Positions 56,623 through 64,000 of a stretch of 64,000 bases of DNA are shown here, piece after piece (the first letter of the stretch is position 1; each line of letters opens with the position of its first letter). The notes beneath the pieces were generated by a model, which was not told the origin of the DNA, did no database searches, and saw nothing but the letters and a program-made list of their open reading frames with translations. A program made the position numbers and the translations under genes. The stretch is from Cladobotryum mycophilum (Eukaryota > Ascomycota > Sordariomycetes > Hypocreales > Hypocreaceae), in assembly GCA_036429605.1 (NCBI GenBank), contig JAVFKD010000004.1:2604001-2668000 (forward strand). Reading direction: 5' to 3'.

Positions 56623-58256
56623 GTTTGACGAAAGGCGGACGACCGAACCGGGTTCAAGATTGAATGCAGTCCTTAAGAATGGGAATGACACAGAGTGAGG
56701 GGATACCCAGCCTGCAAGTTGTTCGTTTGAGGAGTATAAGGAGGAGGAGGGGAAGTTGGCCTGCAAGAAAACGAACAAGACGAAGAAGATAAGAAGAGAG
56801 AGAGAAAGAGGAAGGTATTGAAGATGACGCACAGGTAATGCGGCGGCGGCGGCGTATTGGCAAGTCTAAAGTTGTTGGCTTAAGTAGGGAGGGTCGAGAT
56901 TTGGGTCTGAAGGTTGAAGGATGGAAGAATGACTAGATGAGGCGAGGATCGGAAGATGGATAGACGGTTAAGTTAAAAGCAAAGGGTCCATTTTCCTGCC
57001 ACAGCAGCAAGCAAGTAACAAGGTACATACAGTCTGCCTATTGTTTGCTTGCATACCTCCGTCTGTCCATACAGTGTGCCATGTCACTTTCTCTGAATCA
57101 CGCCCGCATCATGCCGTGGGCCAGTTGGGCGATAAGCGGCTTGGTGCACCGATACTTGGAGATACTTGGAGATACCCCGAATGTATTAGAGACTCTCGCC
57201 AATCTTCAGTGGTGGCACCTATCGAGCTGGAAGTAGCTTGGACCTGTGGCTCACCACAATTCACCCTGGGCACAAAGTCACTGGCAGGGGTTCGGCTCAA
57301 GGAATCCCCACGTCTTGGATGCATAAACGGCGTAACTTTGAACCAATCGGAGGCTGTCACTGCCTGGGCGCTGCCTAAAGACTCACCGTGACCAGCCTAT
57401 CCGACCGCAAGCTAGCACAAGCTGGTGGGGGCAATGGCTGATGCTGGCTAACGCTGGCTATGGATGGTTATTGCTGGGCTTGCACTGAGTTGCCCTCCAG
57501 TGCTCTGTTTGGAGCGCTAGGGGGCAGCTACAGCGCCTTTGTGGACAACGTCTAGCGCCCCAAGACCTGCCCGAGGTGCTCTGCAAGCACTAAAAAATCA
57601 AGAGCCCGCCTTGCCTTGGCTGGGCGCTCCTACACCAATCATTGTCTATCCACCACCTCGCCGCCTGGAGGAATGAGTTGTGTTTATCTACATATACGGA
57701 GTACAACTCACAACGTGCGCAGAAACTGCGTGGGCTGGTGGGAGTTTGCAAATTTCGAAATAATTCATCATGACAGTGGTCTAAAAAATGTACAAATCCC
57801 AGCAATGCGTCTAGAACCCGCAACCCGCAGTACAGCGTATGCAACAAGGATGTTTATACAGGGTTAGGGTTGAGATTACCATGTCCAACGACATCATAGT
57901 GGGGCAGGTAATTTCCTGATACAGCTTAGAGGCCCGTCCATGTTTACACAAGCCAAATACCGTGCAAGTCGATGCTTCCTGTTATCTTCACGTGATCCGT
58001 AGATAATGACTAAGCTGCGACAAGGCAAGGCAAGGGCTGCGTCGATGCGTTGACGCCTGGACTAAGTTGGTGGTGATGAGCTTCCAGTTGTGTCGTAACA
58101 TAGCTGGCTAAACCTCCTGCTCCCAAGCAACCAACTCAGGACAACAAACCCGCGCTACATCCCCACGTCGAAACGGCATTCCCTTGGGCCACATCAAACA
58201 TTTGCATAAACCAAACCTTGCACCGACGGGCACATTAGCCGTTCAGTGTATTCAAC
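56623..58256. other. 1.6 kb divergent spacer before RPT3
   Basis: Holds the promoters of the 135-residue protein gene and RPT3. One exact TACGGAGTA lies at 57695-57703. A GGGTTAGGGTT stretch is at 57861. GCTGG/GGCTA repeats (near 57430-57470) and AAGGCAAGGC (near 58022) occur. No coding frame is convincing. Confidence 0.45.
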
Positions 58257-59733
58257 ATGGGCGACGTTGCAGTAGAGAGCCAGTCAATCCATCAGCCGCT
58301 CAAGAAGGCTGCGCCTTCAGCGATTCCCACCATCGATCACTTTGAGGGCTTGCCCACTGATGGAGAGGACGACTATGCGACCCTCAAGAAGCTTCAGAGA
58401 CAATTAGAGTATGCCTGTCTTCCCGAAATCGTCTGCTTTAGGCTATTGCTTCAAAGTGGCGGCTGAGTTGCCACATTGGATAACCTTGTTCTAACCATAC
58501 GGACAGATATATCCAGTTACAAGAGGAATACATTAAAGATGAACAAAGGTATATTTCTTCTAATACGTGTGTACTCATATCGTACCTGGTTCTAACGCGC
58601 AATCTAGGAGTCTGAAGCGCGAGCTTGTACGAGCTCAAGAAGAGATCAAGCGCATTCAAAGTGTACCTCTCGTCATTGGCCAATTCATGGAAGCTATTGA
58701 TCAAAAGTAAACATACATGCCGTCTTCAATTCGCCTTTTACATCGTATCTAACAGTCCTCATAGCACCGGAATCGTGCAGTCAAGCACAGGCTCCAACTA
58801 CGTCGTCCGCATCCTCTCCACCCTCGACCGCGAGAAGCTTAAGCCCTCCTCCTCCGTTGCCCTCCACAGACACTCTAATGCTCTCGTCGATATCCTCCCC
58901 CTGAAGCCGATTCATCTATTGCCATGCTTGGCGCTGATGAGAAGCCCGACGTGACATATGCCGATGTTGGTGGTTTGGATATGCAGAAGCAGGAAATCCG
59001 CGAGGCTGTCGAGCTGCCCTTGACACACTTCGACCTCTATAAGCAGATTGGTATCGATCCCCCTCGCGGTGTCTTGCTGTATGGCCCTCCCGGTACCGGC
59101 AAGACTATGCTTGTCAAGGCAGTGGCCAACTCTACCACCGCCAGCTTCATCCGAGTAGTCGGCTCCGAGTTTGTGCAGAAGTACCTCGGTGAGGGTCCTC
59201 GAATGGTCCGAGACGTTTTCCGCATGGCCCGCGAGAACTCCCCGGCCATCATTTTCATCGACGAAATCGATGCCATTGCTACGAAGCGATTTGACGCCCA
59301 GACGGGTGCCGATCGTGAAGTTCAGCGTATTCTGCTTGAACTTCTTAATCAGATGGACGGTTTCGACCAAACTTCCAACGTAAAGGTCATCATGGCCACC
59401 AATCGTGCCGACACTCTAGATCCCGCTCTGCTTCGTCCCGGTCGTCTCGATCGAAAGATTGAGTTCCCCTCTCTGAGGGATCGTCGTGAGCGTCGTCTCA
59501 TCTTCAGCACCATCGCCGGCAAGATGAGCTTGGCACCGGAAGTCGACCTGGACAGCCTAATTGTGCGCAATGATCCCCTCTCTGGTGCCGTCATTGCCGC
59601 CATCATGCAGGAGGCCGGTTTGCGTGCGGTGCGCAAGAACAGATACAACATCATCCAGAGTGACTTGGAGGATGCCTACTCGAGCCAAGTCAAGGGCACG
59701 AGCGAAGACAACAAGTTTGACTTTTATAAATAA
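58257..59733 (+). CDS. RPT3: 26S proteasome regulatory ATPase Rpt3, one frame break
   Basis: Four exons (58257..58408, 58507..58548, 58608..58706, 58765..59733) give about 420 residues. Rpt3 is one of six AAA ATPases of the 19S base that unfold ubiquitinated proteins. An N-terminal coiled coil (LKKLQRQLEYIQLQEEYIK) leads into the OB domain (GIVQSSTGSNYVVRI), then the AAA module: Walker A GPPGTGKT, Walker B IIFIDEIDAIA, and the second region of homology with ATNRADTLDPALLRPGRLDRK. It ends in FYK, the HbYX-type tail that opens the core particle gate. At C5 58897-58901 one base is missing: adding it joins LVDILPPEADSSIAMLG, which the family requires. The gene is essential in yeast, so the break is most likely a sequence error. 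Confidence 0.95.
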
Positions 59734-60228
59734 AAGAACATCATTCATACCGTCCATTTTCCGACCAGTTTCCTCTTACTCTTCTCGGCTTTATGATTGG
59801 ATTAGGGTGCTAGAGAAATAGAGCTTCGAGAAATAGGGAGGAACTTGACGGGGCGGGGCTATGTGCAAGGGGAACGGGCGGCTAGAGGGGGGCAGTTAAT
59901 CAAGGCATGGGATGGGTAGTTGGAAGGCCAATAGATTGCCGGGCGTTTGAATCTGGGTCGTTTGCCATGCACATATCACCATTATGGTAAACGGTATCTG
60001 TACTTGTAGCAGCACATCTAAGAAAGCAATTGGCACATGGAAAAAAAAGACAAGACGTAAAGGCAATTGTGATGACGATAATATGGCATTATTTCTTTTT
60101 TGGTTCAAGTATCAAAAAGACCTTTTGGACCCCTAGAGGTTTTGCCTATCAACCTATGTATATGACCATCCCTAATCCAAGAAGATATCGTCACAGCCAA
60201 CCTTGATGCTTCTTAAACAGAGAGAAAA

Positions 60229-60260
<32 letters not shown>

Positions 60261-60853
60261 CACAGTAAACGCCTTGAAAGCCTTAAAACTATCATGAACC
60301 CCGGGCAAAGAACACCAACCGTTCTCTGCCAACTTTTGTATCCGCTCCCTAAGCCCATTTTCCGGTTACCCCCTTTTACCTCCTGTCTATATAGTTGTCC
60401 CTCAGTCCGATTTTTTTCGCCAACTAGAGAGCAGAAACTCCAACAAGCCATGATAGGAAACAGGAATCAATAAGAAAAAGGCATGCTTGTCAACCAAAAA
60501 CCATGGCTGCTAGCTAGCCAACAACAGACGTTAAACGTTAGGAGTTAGTTTGCCCGCATGATCGTTAACCAATACATCCCAATCCAAAAAGAGAATAACC
60601 AACGCTAGTGCTATGCTTGGTAGTAAGAAAAACATGGTAGAAAAGGCAGTCTCTGCAGCTGCAAGGCGGAGGCATACGTGGTTATGTACCGCAGTCAAAC
60701 GTAGCTCCAACCATGAACTGTGATCATCCAGCTCACAAGAAACACAATAACACGTCTCTGAGGGTATCAAATCGTCAAACCAAGAAAAAGAAAAGAAGAA
60801 GGGAAAAAGTATAGATACAAGCACCAAGTATGCAAAAGTTCAAGGGGCTATGC
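59734..60853. other. 1.1 kb convergent spacer, RPT3 / LST7
   Basis: 3' flanks of two converging genes. Contains a GA-rich tract at about 60218-60260 (AGAGAGAAAAAGAGAAAGAG type). Short frames are not coding-like. Confidence 0.5.
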
Positions 60854-62286
60854 TCAAGAATTCAAAGACACGCCAACTTCGAACAACATCTGCACAAACT
60901 TTTTGTGCATCGAGATGAAGAAGTCAGGTTGCCCAACAAGCTCGGCAAGTCCACGAGCCTTGAGTGACGAGACACCACCGGGACCTCCCATGCGCCTCGT
61001 GAAGCCGCTTCCGCCTGTTAGAAAGCTGCTTGCGTTGCGGTCAACAGCCGCATCAAAGGCGGATGGTTGGGGCTGAGGCGGAACATGGCTACTGCCCCCG
61101 GTCATCCCGCCACCATAACGGACGCTTCCGATAGGAGACGTCTCCGCGGTGCGTTCTGCTTCGGCCTCGGCAAGTTGCTGGATCCAAATAGCCATATCGC
61201 GAAAGGCCGAAGAGATGCCAGCAAATGTCTTCATAGCGAGTCTCTCCTTGTGTGTGCTGAGGGCTAAGAAAGCATATACGCGCTTGTGGCCACGGGCGTG
61301 AACATCGGGGATTCGGAAGATGTAGGCCGTGGTGTATCCGGCAAGCGAGTCACCAAAGAAGATGGCACCGCCCGAGGCAGCTGAACCGGCGCTCTGCGTT
61401 GTGACGAACGAGGGAGAGTTGTTGGGCTGTGGGGAGGCGGCAGGTGTTGATGTTGAAGGAGCCCGTGGAAGAGTCTCAAAGGAAAGTGCCCGCAAACACG
61501 AGGCGCGGATGAGGGAGAATGAGTTGGCAAGGATAGGCTCGTGGGTAGAGGTGTAGTCCACGTAGTGCATATGACTTGGAGGCTTTTCTGATGTGGTGGA
61601 AGTGCTGGAACATGATGTGGTGCGGGAGCTAACGGACGGAACAGCTTTCCTACTCCGCGGCCGTCGGGGAGAGTCCTGATCGCCATCTGTATCGCTAGAT
61701 GTTTGTGAATTTGGCGGCGAGGCTGGGATGAAGACTCGCTCAGCCGGGGCACGAGTTCGTAGGGTTGGAGCGCGAGTGTTGATGGCATCTTCGGCCACAT
61801 TGCTGGCACCAGCTTGTCGGCGCGGCAAGGTCATGGCGCAATTGTCGCAGGGACCCTGCTTCTTGGTGACGGTATCATCATAGGTGCGGCGATAGCTTGA
61901 ATCACGACGGGGCTGCTGTGATAAAGGCCTCGGGCTCTCGGGGGTGTATCGAGGCCTGACGGAGACGATGCGCCAAAGCTGGCGCCAGTGTCTCGTGAGC
62001 GGCGCAAAGATGGGCGCTGAGAGTCTTGTTCAGAGTAAGGGATATTACGTGATATCTCCAAATTGCGAAGGGCGTCATTCAGAGCCACCGAGTTTTGAGA
62101 TTGGGAATCCGGCGTTGCTGGTGTAGATCTGGGGGCTGGCTTATCAGCCGCAGTAGAATCTTCGAAACAGACGGAACATGGTGCGGCCAGGCCCTCAGTA
62201 ACCATCAAGGGTGTTGGGCCATGGATATCGCAGTAATGAGCCAGACATAGCTGCAGGTTCGGGGTTAGCAAGGATGTCGGATCCAT
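60854..62286 (-). CDS. LST7: Lst7, fungal folliculin homologue, one frame break
   Basis: A single exon of about 477 residues after one correction. Lst7 forms a complex with Lst4 that acts as GTPase-activating protein for Gtr2 and so signals amino acids to TORC1 at the vacuole; human FLCN does the same for RagC/D. The N-terminus (LLTPNLQLCLAHYCDIHGPTPLMVTEGL) is the start of the longin-type domain, and the rest of that domain continues after a Ser/Pro-rich insert at YVDYTSTHEPILANSFSLIRASCLRALS and on through FFGDSLAGYTTAYIFRIPDVHARGHKR. Two cysteine pairs (PCSVC, PCDNC) flank the insert. At G5 61940-61944 one base seems missing: adding it reads LDTPPESPRPLSQQPRR and leads to SSYRRTYDDTVTKKQ. 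Start at 62286. Confidence 0.85.
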
Positions 62287-64000
62287 GGTTTGATATTATT
62301 TGGAACAATGAGGTGGAAATAACGTGGGGGTTAGGCAGTTGGATGATGAGCATGACGTATTGGGTTCAGAAGGGCAGGGCGGACAAAGGTAAATCTCTGA
62401 CGACGATTGATGCAAGATTGCAGCATGATGCGCTCTGGCTTGTGTGAAATGATTTGCGCGGCCATGCACAACTACTTATGATGATGATGATGGTGATGAA
62501 GAGGATGATGATAAGCAAGGGAACAATGAGAGACAAGAATGTTCTCGCCCGTGACATGAGCCATGGCCAAGTTATTCAAGTAGCCCTTGCTTTGAGCTGA
62601 ACCATCCATCAAAGACACTGGTCCTTGGTCCTTTGGGTGGCCATTGGGTGGTCCTGGGGGCCAATTGAAGGTACGAGTGTACTCATTGGGGAAGCGTAAC
62701 CAACGGGGAGATATCCGGCGAGATTAAACCATTGGTAACGAAGGATCAGGCGGACGGGGAGAAGAGTAAACATGGAGGCGGTGAGAGCAGCTCAACGTGT
62801 GTAAGGGGGAGCATTTTGAGCATCAATGTTTCTCGTGGTCATCGAGAGTTGATTGAGCCAAATGAGCTAAAGCTAGGCACACACTTTGCCAGCGCTAGAG
62901 CCAGCTTTCTTTCCTTCTAACTCGACAGCGTGGATGGGATGGGCATGGATGGGCCGACGGACGGACGGGTGTTGGTGCTATGCTAGTCCTTGTAACACAA
63001 GCAACCGGTGGGCGTAGATTCCAACCAATGCGAGGGGAGGGGAATTACGGAAGAGAAAACAAGCAAGGGAAGAAAAAGGAAATATGACATGGAAAAAGAA
63101 ACCATGGAGAGGGAAGAAGAGCAGCCTTGTTTCTGGTGATGGTGGCGGTTGTGGTTGTGGTTGTGGTGGTGCAGTTGGGCTGGAACGCGACACCAAGGTA
63201 AGGTAGTAGTAGGAGTTGGGGATTGCATCTGCATGTGCATCTGCATTTGCATTGCCTGCATGGAAAATGAATTGCATGGATGCCACATGCATTGCACAGT
63301 AACAGGTGTAGTAGTAGTAGTAGTAGTTGCTTGATGTTTGCCTGGCCAGAATCAAGGGAAGGGAAAGGAAGAGGAAGAGGAGGCATGTGATATGTTGTGT
63401 TGTGCTGTGCTGTGCTGTGCTGTGCTGTGCAGTACAGGAAGGAAGGAAGGTAGGTAAAAGGCAATGAGATGGGAGTGTTACTCACAATGTATGTCATGAC
63501 GCATACAACCAGCGGGTACTATCTTATCGCCGGACTGGACTGACTGACTGACTCTGACTCTCTTCCCCCAGGATGATGGAGGATGAGGAGGAGGGGTTCG
63601 TAAGGAAAAAGAGGGCCTAACGGTAGGTATGGATGCGGTCGTCGGTGTGTTCCGTAAGGCTTTGAAATGTGCTGGAGGAGGAGTAGTAGGTGGGTGTCAA
63701 GGGAGAAAGTGACACCACCACCAAACAGGTCGACGTCGACGTCAATGTCGTGTCTTGTCTTGTCTCGTCTTGTCGTGTCGTGTCGTATCTTGGTTTGTCG
63801 TTGCACAGCACAGCAATAACTCGAGATGCACGGTGCGTAGGTAGTCGATCAGATTGATTGTTTTTTCACCAGTCGTTCCAATGGCCAATGCGTCCTCCCA
63901 ATGATGGTATGCAGGACCCGAATTGGATTATTTTTGCTGTTGGAAAAATAAATAATAAAAATATCTTTTTCTTGGCTTTGTGGCCGTCCGTTGTTGGTTC
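62287..64000. other. 1.7 kb region upstream of LST7 to the window edge
   Basis: Contains the LST7 promoter. Repeats include ATG/GAT-type trinucleotide sequence near 62474-62515, GTAGTAGTA near 63307-63327, GCATCT/GCATGC-rich sequence near 63223-63300, a TGTGC array and GTCTT/GTCGT repeats near 63750-63790. No gene is supported; minus-strand frames here simply translate the repeats. Confidence 0.45.
63401..63430. repeat. (TGTGC)6 tandem repeat
   Basis: Six perfect copies of a 5-mer in noncoding sequence, about 1.1 kb upstream of LST7. Confidence 0.85.

Noticed and set aside
57861..57871. Telomere-like GGGTTAGGGTT
   Set aside because: Fewer than two TTAGGG units, well within chance for a 64 kb window, and housekeeping genes continue on both sides.
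62978..63811. Tyr- and His-rich minus-strand frames near the right edge
   Set aside because: They translate GTA, GTGGTT and TGTGC simple repeats and are not coding.
1..64000. tRNA, 5S rRNA, CRISPR arrays or transposase genes
   Set aside because: A read-through for T-loop-like GGTTCRA motifs, 5S-like sequence, spaced direct repeats and transposase motifs found none that held up; a tRNA or snoRNA could still be missed by eye and a covariance-model scan would settle it.

Overview
The window reads as nuclear DNA of a filamentous ascomycete, most likely a Sordariomycete and probably Hypocreales. The evidence is short introns (about 55-125 nt, GT...AG, several with a CTAAC- or CTGAC-type branch site), long gene-poor spacers rich in simple repeats, and typical fungal proteins: Sec24, a lysine/alanine-rich histone H1, Dhh1, a cytochrome b5-acyl-CoA dehydrogenase fusion, Fen1, a Nup37-type WD protein, a WSC membrane protein, vacuolar protease A, Sec14, Mis14, Rpt3 and Lst7. 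The genus cannot be fixed from the sequence alone. I saw no tRNA, rRNA, CRISPR, transposase or secondary-metabolite cluster.

Layout, left to right. The 3' end of an unrecognised gene (1-210). A 4.6 kb spacer. SEC24 on the minus strand (4776-8092). A 3.4 kb divergent spacer, then histone H1 on the plus strand. A proline-rich protein with NPF motifs (14830-16587). A small cysteine-rich ORF lying tail to tail with an LrgA/LrgB-type membrane protein (17566-19494). DHH1, the cytochrome b5-acyl-CoA dehydrogenase, FEN1, a NUP37-like gene and a WSC gene follow, all on the minus strand (21796-34907). A 5.8 kb spacer precedes vacuolar protease A (40685-42006). A 3.3 kb spacer holds decayed coding-like sequence. 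Then come a large Q/P-rich protein (45324-48084), a mitochondrial DUF155/RMND1 protein, SEC14, MIS14, a 135-residue conserved protein, RPT3 and LST7.

This is a housekeeping region, not an operon or cluster. Neighbouring genes act in different processes: COPII and Golgi lipid traffic, chromatin, mRNA decay, DNA repair, nuclear pore, kinetochore, proteasome and TORC1 signalling. Intron structures were rebuilt by splicing in frame, and most lengths match their families.

The most striking observation is that six genes between 30 and 62 kb (NUP37-like, WSC, the Q/P-rich gene, SEC14, RPT3, LST7) carry eight apparent single-base frameshifts. Every one can be placed in a G or C run of 4-6 bases. RPT3 and SEC14 are essential in yeast, so sequencing or assembly indels are far more likely than true pseudogenes. 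No such break is visible in roughly 12 kb of coding sequence left of 30 kb. Other points of interest are the bacterial/plant-type LrgA-LrgB protein, an over-represented intergenic 9-mer (TACGGAGTA), GGTACC-type palindromes in promoters, and a conserved small protein of unknown function.
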